Notes under the pieces: model-generated | Told to the model about the DNA's origin: nothing | Database searches by the model: none | The model's input: only the letters and a program-made list of their open reading frames with translations | In this document: piece by piece, positions 17,506-26,082 of the stretch | Layout of the letters: the number at the start of each line of letters is the position of its first letter | Numbering within the stretch: position 1 is the first letter of the stretch | Position numbers and translations under genes: made by a program | Source of the DNA: Streptomyces clavifer | GTDB taxonomy: Bacteria; Actinomycetota; Actinomycetes; Streptomycetales; Streptomycetaceae | Assembly: GCA_014651175.1 (NCBI GenBank) | Contig: BMWJ01000003.1 | Span: 496,001 to 560,000 of the forward strand | Length of the DNA stretch: 64,000 nt | Direction: 5' to 3'

Positions 17506-18534
17506 ATGCCCAACGTCCGGACCACCTCCCTCTCCCGCCGCGGCCTGCTGGCCGCGGGCGGAGCTGTCGGCCTCGGCGCGGTGCTCGCCGCCTGCGGCGA
17601 CGGCGACAGCGATGCGACGAAGGAGTCGTCCGGCTCCGCGAAGTCCGGTCCGTGGACCTTCAAGGACGACCGCGGACTGACCGCGAAGGCCGGCTCCACC
17701 CCGAAGAACATCGTCGCGTTCATCGGTGTCGCCGCCGCGCTCCACGACTACGGCATCGAGTGCAAGGGCGTCTTCGGCCCGACGAAGACCGCCGACGGCA
17801 AGGCCGATGTGCAGGCCGGTGACCTGGACATCAGCAAGGTCGAGGTGCTCGGCAACGTCTGGGGCGAGTTCAACGTCGAGAAGTACACCGGCCTCGCGCC
17901 GGAGCTGCTCGTCACCGCCATGTGGGAGAAGGACGCCCTCTGGTACGTCCCGGACGAGTCCAAGGACAAGATCCTCAAGCTGGCCCCCAGCGTGGCCCTG
18001 TGGGCGGCCCAGACCACCGTCCCGAAGGCGATCCAGCGCCACGAGGACCTCGCCGCCTCCCTCGGTGCCGACATCAAGGCCACGAAGATCACCGAGGCCA
18101 AGACCCGCTTCGAGGCCGCTGCCGCACGGCTCCGCGCCGCCGCCAAGTCCCAGCCGAACATCAAGGTCATGGTCGGCTCGGCAAGCCAGGACCTCTTCTA
18201 CGTCTCGCTCGCCAAGACCTCCGCCGACACCCTGTACTTCCAGGAGCTCGGCGTGCAGTTCGTCGAGCCCAAGGTCAACGCGGCCGGCTTCTTCGAGGAG
18301 CTGAGCTGGGAGAACGTCGACAAGTACGAGGCCGACATCATCATGATGGACAACCGGTCCTCGGCCCTGCAGCCCGACGCCCTGACCTCCAAGCCGACGT
18401 GGGCCCAGCTGCCCGCCGTCAAGGCCGGCCAGGTCGTCCCGCGCACGACGGAGCCCATCTACTCGTACGACAAGTGCGCGCCGATCCTCGAGGACCTCGC
18501 CGAGGCCATCGAGAAGGCCAAGAAGGTCAGCTGA
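17506..18534 (+). CDS. desE: Ferric-siderophore binding lipoprotein DesE
   Basis: This 342-residue substrate-binding protein of a siderophore ABC importer has a twin-arginine-type lipoprotein signal: SRRGLL (Arg11-Arg12) followed by the lipobox LAAC with Cys30 as the anchor. The rest is a periplasmic-binding-protein fold of the ferric hydroxamate type. An iron box upstream and the des biosynthesis genes downstream support ferrioxamine uptake. ATG 17506 is preferred over ATG 17479 because GGAAAG precedes it by ten bases and the signal peptide then has a normal length. No permease or ATPase gene adjoins it, as in other Streptomyces. Confidence 0.9.
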   Translation: MPNVRTTSLSRRGLLAAGGAVGLGAVLAACGDGDSDATKESSGSAKSGPWTFKDDRGLTAKAGSTPKNIVAFIGVAAALHDYGIECKGVFGPTKTADGKADVQAGDLDISKVEVLGNVWGEFNVEKYTGLAPELLVTAMWEKDALWYVPDESKDKILKLAPSVALWAAQTTVPKAIQRHEDLAASLGADIKATKITEAKTRFEAAAARLRAAAKSQPNIKVMVGSASQDLFYVSLAKTSADTLYFQELGVQFVEPKVNAAGFFEELSWENVDKYEADIIMMDNRSSALQPDALTSKPTWAQLPAVKAGQVVPRTTEPIYSYDKCAPILEDLAEAIEKAKKVS

Positions 18535-18540
18535 CCCACC

Positions 18541-18571
18541 GGCCCGGCCCGGTGCGACTCCGGGCCGGGCC
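18541..18571 (+). terminator. Perfect 12-bp hairpin after desE
   Basis: Arms GGCCCGGCCCGG (18541-18552) and CCGGGCCGGGCC (18560-18571) flank a seven-base loop, six bases after the desE stop. It makes desE monocistronic. Confidence 0.8.
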
Positions 18572-18831
18572 GCAGCCGTCGTCCGCGGTGCCCGGCAGCG
18601 GCCCTCGCACGACGGCTGCCGTCACACCCGCCGGACCGCCCTGCCGGTTCTTCGGACCTCAGACCGAAGTGCCGTCAGCCCTGCGGCCCGCCCGAGCCCG
18701 TCCTTCCGCCGGATCCCACCCCTCGCCGGATCGCCTTCGGCCGGCCCGGACCCGCCTGCGTCGCATCCCGGGGCCGAGCCTCTCGCGCCGCCCCTTCCGG
18801 TATCCGGGCAGGACCGGAGACCCCCGTCCCG

Positions 18832-18870
18832 CCCGCCGGGAGCGGCGAGCGGTTCGCCGCTCCCGGCGGG
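18832..18870. terminator. Perfect 17-bp hairpin in the desE-desA spacer
   Basis: Arms at 18832-18848 and 18854-18870 are exact reverse complements around a five-base loop (GCGGT). It could be a strong bidirectional terminator or the relic of a mobile repeat; no gene end adjoins it. Confidence 0.6.
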
Positions 18871-18905
18871 GCGCTCCCCGAAGACACGTGGGCCACCCCT
18901 TCCGC

Positions 18906-18932
18906 GGGCGCACCGGGCGCACCGGGCGCACC
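18906..18932. repeat. Three copies of GGGCGCACC in tandem
   Basis: Three exact nine-base copies lie head to tail in the desE-desA spacer. No function is evident. Confidence 0.8.
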
Positions 18933-19522
18933 CGTCGCCGCGCGGTGGGACACGAACGAGCCCGACATCGGCTTCGCCCCGCACACGTACGGCTGCCCGA
19001 CTGGCTGACGACCGGGCTGGGCCGCTGGGCGCACGCCGCCCAGCCCGGCCGACAGCTCACGGCACCCGGCCCGGCCGTCGAGGACGACAGCGGGTCAGCC
19101 GCAGGCCACCGCCGGGGCCTGATCCGGCCGACGAGGAAACCCACCCCCGCCGCCAGGAGCGGCCGACCGTCGGACGAGGCCCAGGGTCCCGCCGGACGTC
19201 CCGCGCACCCGGGCCCGCCTTGCAGTTCCACGCGGCAGGCGACGCACGGATCAGCCCGGCTCGTACAAGGCGCGCCGTGGGCGGCGGGAAGCAGTGCACA
19301 CCACGGAGAGCACACCGTGCGTCCGGATCGCGCGAGTCGCCCCGTGCGCGGTGGCCCCCTCGTGCGGGAACGGCGGACGGTCCGCAGGTGGCACGATCGC
19401 TCGGCAATTACGACAACAACCGCTCAGTCAGAGGAAGTTGAAGGGGAGGGCCGCACCCCCACCGCCGGGCGGAAAAGAGCCGCCGCCGCTTCCTCCGGGG
19501 GCGTGGATCACCACAACAAACC

Positions 19523-19541
19523 TTAGGTTAGGCTAACCTAA
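19523..19541. promoter_or_regulatory. Perfect iron box of desABCD
   Basis: TTAGGTTAGGCTAACCTAA is an exact 19-base palindrome identical to the iron-box consensus of DmdR1/IdeR. It lies 84 bases before desA, so the biosynthesis operon should be tightly iron-repressed. Confidence 0.95.
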
Positions 19542-19625
19542 ATTAACCGCCGGCGCCCTCGTCCCCCCTGTCTCTCTGCCCGGAGGGCTCCGACGTCATC
19601 GCCCTCACCCGGGAGGCCCCTTCTC

Positions 19626-21074
19626 ATGCGTGCGCACCTGCTCAACAACACGACTGCGGAGCATTACCGACGTTCCGTCACCGCAGGCGTCGAACGGGTC
19701 GCGGCCACCCTCGCAGCCACCGAGCGCCCGTTCAGCGGCATCGGTGTCGACGAGCTCTCCCCCGCCATCGACGCCATCGACCTGGACCGGCCGCTCGGCG
19801 ACACCGCGGCAGCCCTGGACGAGCTCGGCGAGGTCTACCTCCGGGACGCCGTCTACTTCCACCACCCCCGCTACCTGGGCCACCTCAACTGTCCGGTGGT
19901 GATACCCGCCGTGGTCGGCGAGGCCGTGCTCTCGGCCGTCAACTCCTCCCTGGACACCTGGGACCAGAGTGCGGGCGGCACGCTCATCGAGCGCCGGCTG
20001 ATCGACTGGACGACCGACCGCGTCGGGCTCGGCCCGGCGGCCGACGGCGTCTTCACCAGCGGTGGCACACAGTCCAACCTGCATGCCCTGCTGCTCGCCC
20101 GGGAGGAGGCCGAGTCCCGGCCCGAGCAGCTCACCCGGCTGCGGATCTTCACCTCCGAGTGCAGCCACTTCAGCGTCCAGAAGTCGGCGAAGCTCCTCGG
20201 CCTGGGGCCCGACGCGGTCGTCTCCGTCCCCGTCGACCGCGAGAAGCGCATGCAGACCGTCGCACTGGCCGCGGCGCTGGAGCGCTGCGTGGCCGAGGGC
20301 GCGGTCCCGATGGCGGTCGTCGCCACCGCGGGCACCACGGACTTCGGGTCCATCGACCCGCTGCCCGAGATCGCCGCCCTCTGCGAGCAGTACGCCACCT
20401 GGATGCACGTCGACGCCGCGTACGGCTGCGGGCTGCTCGCCTCCCGCACCCGCCGGGCGCTCCTCGACGGCATCGAGCACGCCGACTCGGTCACCGTGGA
20501 CTACCACAAGTCCTTCTTCCAGCCGGTGAGTTCGTCCGCCCTGCTGGTGCGTGACGGGGCCACGCTGCGGCATGCCACGTACCACGCGGAGTACCTCAAT
20601 CCGCAGCGCATGGCGGAGGAACGCATCCCCAACCAGGTGGACAAGTCCCTCCAGACCACACGCCGGTTCGACGCGCTGAAGCTCTGGATGACGCTCCGCA
20701 CCATGGGCTCGGACGGCATCGGCGAGCTGTTCGACGAGGTCTGCGACCTGGCCGGGGACGGCTGGCGGCTGCTGGCCGCCGACCCGCGCTACGACGTCGT
20801 CGTGCGGCCGCGGCTGTCCACGCTGGTGTTCCGCTACGTCCCGGCCCGGGTCACGGCACCCGCGACCATCGACCGGGTCAACCTCTATGCCCGCAAGGCG
20901 CTCTTCGCCTCGGGCGAGGCCGTCGTCGCCGGTACGAAGGTCGGCGGACGCCAGTACCTGAAATTCACCCTGCTCAACCCCGAAACGACCGCGCAGGACA
21001 TCCGCGCGGTCCTCGATCTGATCGCCGGCCACGCCGAGCAGTACCTGGGAGAATCCCTTGACCGCGCTTCCTGA
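19626..21074 (+). CDS. desA: Lysine decarboxylase DesA
   Basis: This 482-residue PLP-dependent group II decarboxylase makes cadaverine from lysine, the first step of desferrioxamine. Landmarks are [18 protein letters not shown] (cofactor phosphate contact), [12 protein letters not shown] (the Asp that pairs with the pyridine nitrogen) and [11 protein letters not shown], in which Lys295 should form the Schiff base. Length is typical of the family. It follows GGGAGG and the perfect iron box. The next gene starts 17 bases before its stop, so the four des genes are translationally coupled. Confidence 0.93.
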   Translation: MRAHLLNNTTAEHYRRSVTAGVERVAATLAATERPFSGIGVDELSPAIDAIDLDRPLGDTAAALDELGEVYLRDAVYFHHPRYLGHLNCPVVIPAVVGEAVLSAVNSSLDTWDQSAGGTLIERRLIDWTTDRVGLGPAADGVFTSGGTQSNLHALLLAREEAESRPEQLTRLRIFTSECSHFSVQKSAKLLGLGPDAVVSVPVDREKRMQTVALAAALERCVAEGAVPMAVVATAGTTDFGSIDPLPEIAALCEQYATWMHVDAAYGCGLLASRTRRALLDGIEHADSVTVDYHKSFFQPVSSSALLVRDGATLRHATYHAEYLNPQRMAEERIPNQVDKSLQTTRRFDALKLWMTLRTMGSDGIGELFDEVCDLAGDGWRLLAADPRYDVVVRPRLSTLVFRYVPARVTAPATIDRVNLYARKALFASGEAVVAGTKVGGRQYLKFTLLNPETTAQDIRAVLDLIAGHAEQYLGESLDRAS

Positions 21075-22332
21075 CCCCCACGACTTCATCGGGATCGGGC
21101 TCGGCCCGTTCAACCTCGGCCTCGCCTGCCTGACCGAGCCGATCGACGAGCTGGACGGCGTGTTCCTGGAGTCCAAGCCGGACTTCGAGTGGCACGCGGG
21201 AATGTTCCTCGAAGGGGCCCACCTCCAGACCCCGTTCATGTCGGACCTGGTGACGATGGCCGACCCGACCTCGCCGTACTCCTTCCTGAACTACCTGAAG
21301 GAGCGGGGCAGGCTCTACTCGTTCTACATCCGGGAGAACTTCTACCCGCTGCGCACCGAGTACAACGACTACTGCCGCTGGGCCGCCGCCCAGCTGGACA
21401 GCATCAGGTTCGACCAGACCGTCCAGTCGGTTACGTACGACGAGGCCGACGGCCTCTACACGGTCCGCACCGCCGACAGCGCCTTCCGGGCCCGCCACCT
21501 CGTGCTGGGCACGGGCACCCCCGCGTACGTCCCGGAGGCCTGCCGGGACCTGGGCGGCGACGTCCTGCACAACTCCCGCTACCTGGAGAACCGGGCGGCG
21601 CTGCAGGCGAAGCGGTCCATCACGCTGGTGGGCAGCGGGCAGAGCGCGGCGGAGATCTACTACGACCTGCTCTCCGGGATCGACGTGCACGGCTACCGGC
21701 TGAACTGGGTGACGCGCTCACCCCGGTTCTTCCCGCTGGAGTACACCAAGCTCACCCTGGAGATGACCTCGCCGGAATACGTGGACTACTTCCACGCCCT
21801 GCCCGAGGACACCCGCTACCGGCTGGAGTCCGGCCAGAAGGGCCTCTTCAAGGGCATCGACGGCGAGCTGATCGACGCGATCTTCGATCTGCTCTACCAG
21901 AAGAACCTGCCCGGCCCGGTCCCCACCCGCCTGCTCACCAACTCGGCGCTGCACAGTGCCCGTTACGAGCCCACGACCGGGACGTACACGCTGGGGCTGC
22001 GCCAGGAGGAGCAGGGCAGGGACTACGAGCTCGACACCGAGGGACTGATCCTCGCCACCGGCTACCGCTACACCGCGCCCGCGTTCCTGGAGCCCGTCAC
22101 GGACCGGATCCGGCACGACGGCCGGGGCAGGTTCGACGTGGCCCGCAACTACAGCATCGACACCACCGGGCGCGGGATCTTCCTGCAGAACGCCGCGGTG
22201 CACACTCACTCGGTCACCTCGCCCGACCTGGGCATGGGCGCCTACCGCAACGCGTACATCATCGGCGAGATGCTCGGCCGTGCGTACTACCCGGTGGAGA
22301 AGTCCATCGCCTTCCAGGAGTTCGCCGTATGA
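21058..22332 (+). CDS. desB: Cadaverine/lysine N-monooxygenase DesB
   Basis: This 424-residue flavin N-hydroxylase turns cadaverine into N-hydroxycadaverine. It has the FAD-binding [14 protein letters not shown] near the N-terminus, the NADPH-binding [15 protein letters not shown] at about residues 188-202, and the late [12 protein letters not shown]. The start is TTG at 21058 inside the end of desA (17-base overlap), with GGGAGA six bases upstream. No other start keeps the FAD motif at the correct distance. The stop overlaps the desC ATG. Confidence 0.93.
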   Translation: MTALPDPHDFIGIGLGPFNLGLACLTEPIDELDGVFLESKPDFEWHAGMFLEGAHLQTPFMSDLVTMADPTSPYSFLNYLKERGRLYSFYIRENFYPLRTEYNDYCRWAAAQLDSIRFDQTVQSVTYDEADGLYTVRTADSAFRARHLVLGTGTPAYVPEACRDLGGDVLHNSRYLENRAALQAKRSITLVGSGQSAAEIYYDLLSGIDVHGYRLNWVTRSPRFFPLEYTKLTLEMTSPEYVDYFHALPEDTRYRLESGQKGLFKGIDGELIDAIFDLLYQKNLPGPVPTRLLTNSALHSARYEPTTGTYTLGLRQEEQGRDYELDTEGLILATGYRYTAPAFLEPVTDRIRHDGRGRFDVARNYSIDTTGRGIFLQNAAVHTHSVTSPDLGMGAYRNAYIIGEMLGRAYYPVEKSIAFQEFAV

Positions 22333-22877
22333 CCCGCGCACCCGGAACCTTCACGGTCCGCCCCATGGACCCGGTCACCGACGCCGCACTGGTGTACGGC
22401 TGGGTCACCCACCCCAAGGCGGCGTTCTGGATGATGGGCGACGCCCGGCCCGAGGACGTCGAGCGCGCGTACTGGGCGATCGCCGCCCATCCGCACCACG
22501 ACGCCTTCATCGGGCTGCACGAAGGTGAGCCCGCCTTCCTCATGGAGCGGTACGACCCGGCCGAGGTCGAGCTCAAGGGGCTGTACGAGGCCGAGCCCGG
22601 CGACATCGGGATGCACTTCCTGGTCGCCCCGTCCGACACCCCCGTGCACGGCTTCACCCTCGCCGTGATCACCACCGTGATGGAGACGCTCTTCGCCGAT
22701 CCGGACGTACGCAGAGTCGTCGTGGAACCCGATGTCACCAACGCCGCGGTGCAGTCACTGAACAGGGCCGTCGGCTTCGAGGTGATCCGGAGGATCACCA
22801 CGCCGGAGAAGGACGCGCTGCTCTGCGCCTGCACCCGTGAGCAGTTCGAGGACGCGACCACAGGAGCACACCGATGA
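22329..22877 (+). CDS. desC: N-hydroxycadaverine acyltransferase DesC
   Basis: This 182-residue GNAT-fold acyltransferase acylates N-hydroxycadaverine with succinyl- or acetyl-CoA. It resembles the siderophore acyltransferases of the IucB/RhbD group, with [16 protein letters not shown] and the later [11 protein letters not shown] and [16 protein letters not shown], which form the acyl-CoA binding core. ATG 22329 overlaps the desB stop; its own stop overlaps the desD start by four bases. The longer upstream frame runs through desB in another phase and is not coding. Confidence 0.92.
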   Translation: MTRAPGTFTVRPMDPVTDAALVYGWVTHPKAAFWMMGDARPEDVERAYWAIAAHPHHDAFIGLHEGEPAFLMERYDPAEVELKGLYEAEPGDIGMHFLVAPSDTPVHGFTLAVITTVMETLFADPDVRRVVVEPDVTNAAVQSLNRAVGFEVIRRITTPEKDALLCACTREQFEDATTGAHR

Positions 22878-24655
22878 CCCCCCGTAACCCCGCCGACAGC
22901 GTCGCCCACCTCACACCGGAGCACTGGGCCGCAGCCGGCCGGCTGCTGATCCGCAAGGCCCTGGCCGAGTTCTCCCACGAGCGGCTGCTGACCCCCGCCC
23001 CGCTCGGTGGCGACCGCTACTCCGTGCACAGCGACGACGGGGCGACCGAGTACCGCTTCACCGCCCGCCGCTTCGCCCTCGACCACTGGCAGGTCGACGC
23101 GCAGTCCGTCACCCGCCACCGGCACGGCTCGGACGTCCCGCTGGACGCACTGGAGTTCTTCGTCGAGCTGCGCGCGGCGCTCGGCCTGTCGGCGGAGATC
23201 CTCCCCGTGTATCTGGAGGAGATCTCGTCGACGCTGGCCGGAACCGCGTACAAACTGACCAAGAAACCGACCACGGCGGCCGAACTGGTGGCGGCCGGAT
23301 TCCAGTCCATCGAGACGGGTGTGACCGAGGGTCACCCCTGCTTCGTCGCCAACAACGGGCGGCTGGGTTTCGGCGTGGACGAATTCCGTGCGTACGCCCC
23401 CGAGGCCGCGGCCGGGATCCGGCTGGTCTGGCTGGCCGCCCGGCGCGATCGAGCCACCTTCACCGCGGGCGCCGGTCTCGACTACGACAGCCTGATCGCG
23501 GGCGAGCTGAGCGAGGCGGCCCTCGGCCGGTTCGCGGCCCGGATGGCGGACCTCGGGCTCGACCCGGACGACTACCTGCTGATCCCGGTCCACCCCTGGC
23601 AGTGGTGGAACAAGCTCTCCGTGACCTTCGCCGGGGAACTGGCCCAGCGGCACCTGGTCTGCCTGGGCGAGGGGGAGGACGCCTACCTCGCCCAGCAGTC
23701 GATCCGCACGTTCTTCAACACCGATCACCCGGAGAAGCACTATGTGAAGACGGCACTGTCCGTCCTCAACATGGGTTTCATGCGGGGGCTCTCCGCCGCG
23801 TACATGGAGGTCACGCCGGCGATCAACGACTGGCTGGCCGGTCTGATCGGGAGCGACGCCGTGCTCCGCGGGGCCCGGTTCTCGATCATCCGGGAGCGGG
23901 CGGCGATCGGCTACCACCACCGGGCGTACGAGGCGGCCACCGCCAAGGGGTCCCCGTACCTGAAGATGCTCGCCGCACTGTGGCGGGAGAGTCCCGTCCC
24001 GGCACTGGCACCGGGCGAGCGGCTCGCCACGATGGCCTCGCTGATCCACACCGACCACGAGGGCCGCTCGGTGGCGGCTGCGCTGATCGCCGAGTCGGGG
24101 CTCGACCCGGCCGACTGGCTGCGGCACTACCTGGACGCCTACCTGGTGCCGGTGCTGCACTGCTTCTACGCCTACGACCTGGTGTTCATGCCGCACGGCG
24201 AGAACGTGATCCTGGTCGTCGAGGACGGAGTCGTCCGGCGCACGGTCTTCAAGGACATCGCCGAGGAGATCGCGGTCATGGACCCGGACGCGGTGCTGCC
24301 GCCCCAGGTCGAGCGGATCCGCGCCGACGTCCCCGACGACATGAAGCTGCTGTCGGTCCTCACCGACGTCTTCGACTGCTTCTTCCGCTTCCTGGGCGCG
24401 GGCCTGGACACGGAGGGCGTCCTCGACGAGGAGACGTTCTGGCGGACGGTCCGCGCGTGCGTCGCGGGCTACCAGGAATCGGCGCCGTACCTCGCGGACA
24501 GGTTCGCGCAGTACGACATGTTCGCGGAGGAGTTCGCCCTGTCCTGCCTGAACCGGCTTCAACTGCGCGACAACCAGCAGATGGTCGACCTCACCGACCC
24601 GTCCGGCGCACTGCAGCTGATCGGCACCCTGCGGAACCCGATCGCCGGCCCCTGA
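22874..24655 (+). CDS. desD: Desferrioxamine synthetase DesD (NIS synthetase)
   Basis: This 593-residue IucA/IucC-family NRPS-independent siderophore synthetase joins and cyclises three N-hydroxy-N-succinylcadaverine units to desferrioxamine E (or B) with ATP. Signature segments are EEISSTLAGTAYKL and IPVHPWQWWNK, both in the nucleotide-binding region, then KTALSVLNMGFMRGL and, in the C-terminal FhuF-like half, LVFMPHGENVILV. It is the last des gene, and a strong hairpin follows seven bases after its stop. Confidence 0.95.
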   Translation: MTPRNPADSVAHLTPEHWAAAGRLLIRKALAEFSHERLLTPAPLGGDRYSVHSDDGATEYRFTARRFALDHWQVDAQSVTRHRHGSDVPLDALEFFVELRAALGLSAEILPVYLEEISSTLAGTAYKLTKKPTTAAELVAAGFQSIETGVTEGHPCFVANNGRLGFGVDEFRAYAPEAAAGIRLVWLAARRDRATFTAGAGLDYDSLIAGELSEAALGRFAARMADLGLDPDDYLLIPVHPWQWWNKLSVTFAGELAQRHLVCLGEGEDAYLAQQSIRTFFNTDHPEKHYVKTALSVLNMGFMRGLSAAYMEVTPAINDWLAGLIGSDAVLRGARFSIIRERAAIGYHHRAYEAATAKGSPYLKMLAALWRESPVPALAPGERLATMASLIHTDHEGRSVAAALIAESGLDPADWLRHYLDAYLVPVLHCFYAYDLVFMPHGENVILVVEDGVVRRTVFKDIAEEIAVMDPDAVLPPQVERIRADVPDDMKLLSVLTDVFDCFFRFLGAGLDTEGVLDEETFWRTVRACVAGYQESAPYLADRFAQYDMFAEEFALSCLNRLQLRDNQQMVDLTDPSGALQLIGTLRNPIAGP

Positions 24656-24661
24656 ACCGCC

Positions 24662-24702
24662 CCCGCCGGTCCCGTCCGCCCCCATGGGACGGGACCGGCG
24701 GG
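24662..24702 (+). terminator. 16-bp hairpin terminator after desD
   Basis: Arms at 24662-24677 and 24687-24702 are exact reverse complements around a nine-base loop, right after the desD stop. It separates the iron operon from the next gene. Confidence 0.85.
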
Positions 24703-24752
24703 TGCGGGAGGACCCATGGGCCGCCGGCGGCACGGCTGGCAGAATCCGCTGC

Positions 24753-25664
24753 ATGGCGGACATCATCACGCGCGACGGGTCGTGGAGCTTCGACGGGGAC
24801 GCGGTACGCATCGTGCCGGGCAGCAAGGTCCACCCCGTGCGGCAGGACCTGGGCGAGTTCGCCGTCCCGCTGCGGGCCCTGGCGGGGATCTCCTTCGAGC
24901 CGGACCGCAAGGGCGGCCGTCTGCGGCTGCGCCTGCGCACCGGTGCGTGCCCGGTGCTGCGCGCCGCGGACGGCAGGCTCAAGGACGCCTCCGACCCCTA
25001 CCAGCTCACCGTGGAGAAGGACCGCAGGGGCGTGGCCGAGTACCTCGTCGACGAGGTGCGCAACACCCTGCTGATCGAACAGGTGCCCGACGGGCCGGTG
25101 GACCGCTTCCTGCTGGCGGGACCCTCACTGCCGGTCTCCGGTGGCGGCGGGGACGGTACGGCGTCCTTCGACGGGGAGACCGTGCGGCTCACCTGGAACT
25201 GGAAGGCCGAGCAGTCGAAGGTCTCCGGCGGCGCCGTCGCGCTCCCGGTGTCAGAGGTGACGGGCGTGCACTGGCTGCCCGCCCTCGGGCTGGAGAACGG
25301 CTGGCTGCGCTTCGAGACGGGGAGCGGCAGCGCGTCGGCACTCGCCAAGTTCGACCCGCACGCGCTGGACCTGTGGGGGCTGTCCAGGAAGGAGTACTCG
25401 GCCGTCCTGGTCGCAGCGGCCGTCCTGGTCCGGCTTCCGGACACGAGGGCCGCGGTGGGGCCGGCGCCCTCCGGGCCCGCCGCGCTGCCCCCGCCTCCCG
25501 CATCGAGCGCACCGCCCGTGCCGCCCGTGCCGCCCGTGCCGCCCGCCGACGATCACGACGTGCTGCTGCGCAGACTGCGCGAGCTCGGCGAGCTGCATCA
25601 GGCGGGGATCCTCACCGACGACGAGTTCAGCACCGCGAAGCAGGCGGTACTCAAGCGCCTCTGA
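24753..25664 (+). CDS. DUF4429 and SHOCT domain protein
   Basis: This 303-residue protein has two tandem DUF4429 modules (about residues 1-115 and 125-225), each a PH-like beta fold with aromatic strands such as GSWSFDGDAVRIVPG and TWNWKAEQSK. A Pro/Ala-rich linker with PPV repeats (about 240-265) leads to a C-terminal SHOCT motif (DDHDVLLRRLRELGELHQAGILTDDEF). SHOCT segments often occur in oligomerising or membrane-associated proteins. ATG 24753 follows a CAGAAT box at leaderless spacing, and the upstream extension is arginine-rich. Function unknown. Confidence 0.85.
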   Translation: MADIITRDGSWSFDGDAVRIVPGSKVHPVRQDLGEFAVPLRALAGISFEPDRKGGRLRLRLRTGACPVLRAADGRLKDASDPYQLTVEKDRRGVAEYLVDEVRNTLLIEQVPDGPVDRFLLAGPSLPVSGGGGDGTASFDGETVRLTWNWKAEQSKVSGGAVALPVSEVTGVHWLPALGLENGWLRFETGSGSASALAKFDPHALDLWGLSRKEYSAVLVAAAVLVRLPDTRAAVGPAPSGPAALPPPPASSAPPVPPVPPVPPADDHDVLLRRLRELGELHQAGILTDDEFSTAKQAVLKRL

Positions 25665-25692
25665 GCGGATCGATGGCGTATTTCTGTGACGC

Positions 25693-25710
25693 CTGCCCGA
25701 TATCGGGCAG
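25693..25710. promoter_or_regulatory. Perfect 18-base palindrome before a small gene and glmS
   Basis: CTGCCCGATATCGGGCAG is its own reverse complement. It lies 28 bases after the DUF4429 stop and 41 bases before the next start, with TTGCAC just downstream. With no loop it suits a dimeric repressor better than a terminator. I cannot name the regulator. Confidence 0.5.
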
Positions 25711-25750
25711 ATTTCTTGCACTATGCCTCCGGGCCACGCAATATCGACGA

Positions 25751-26026
25751 GTGCTCGAACGCCGCCCGCCGCATGACGACCTCATCGACCACCTCGTACG
25801 CTCCACCGCGCTCCAGCGCGGCGAGGCCGCCAGGGTGATCCTCGATGTGCTGGCGTACTTCGACGAGACGACCGAGGACTTCGTACGCCGCCGCCACCGC
25901 GAACTGCAGTCCGGCGGCCTGGTGAACTCGGAGATCTTCGAGCGGATCGCGGCCGAGCTGCCGCACCGCGCGGTGGCGCCGCAGGAGCTCTCGCTCCGCC
26001 AGCTGCGCCGCATCGTCTACGGCTGA
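25751..26026 (+). CDS. Small conserved actinobacterial protein (91 aa)
   Basis: This 91-residue helical protein begins with GTG 25751 (MLERRPPHDDLIDHLVRSTA) and ends LSLRQLRRIVYG. It contains RGEAARVILDVLAYFDETTEDFVRRRHRELQ, which looks like paired helices. It has no signal peptide or metal motif. The longer frame upstream crosses the DUF4429 gene out of phase and was rejected. It lies 57 bases before glmS in the same direction and may share its transcript. I do not recognise a function. Confidence 0.65.
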   Translation: MLERRPPHDDLIDHLVRSTALQRGEAARVILDVLAYFDETTEDFVRRRHRELQSGGLVNSEIFERIAAELPHRAVAPQELSLRQLRRIVYG

Positions 26027-26082
26027 GCCGCGCCGGGCGGGCAGAGCACTCATGTGTACGTCGATGGAGGGGCAGAGAATCT

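Larger units (their letters stand above)
18572..19522. other. Gene-free spacer between desE and desA
   Basis: In S. coelicolor a siderophore-interacting reductase gene, desF, lies between desE and desA (from memory). Here about 950 bases hold no frame with a recognisable flavin-reductase sequence. The spacer contains a nine-base tandem repeat and a perfect 17-bp hairpin, listed separately. Open frames crossing it are arginine/proline-rich and look non-coding. Confidence 0.6.

Noticed and set aside
17922-19526. 534-codon frame crossing the end of desE and the spacer, possible desF remnant
   Set aside because: Its sequence is Arg/Pro-rich with no flavin-reductase features, it overlaps desE out of phase, and it passes through the 12-bp terminator.
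22259-24982. 907-codon open frame on the minus strand opposite desC and desD
   Set aside because: It is antisense to clearly coding des genes; composition is Arg/Val/Gly/Asp-rich as expected from GC-rich antisense frames, and it has no recognisable domain.
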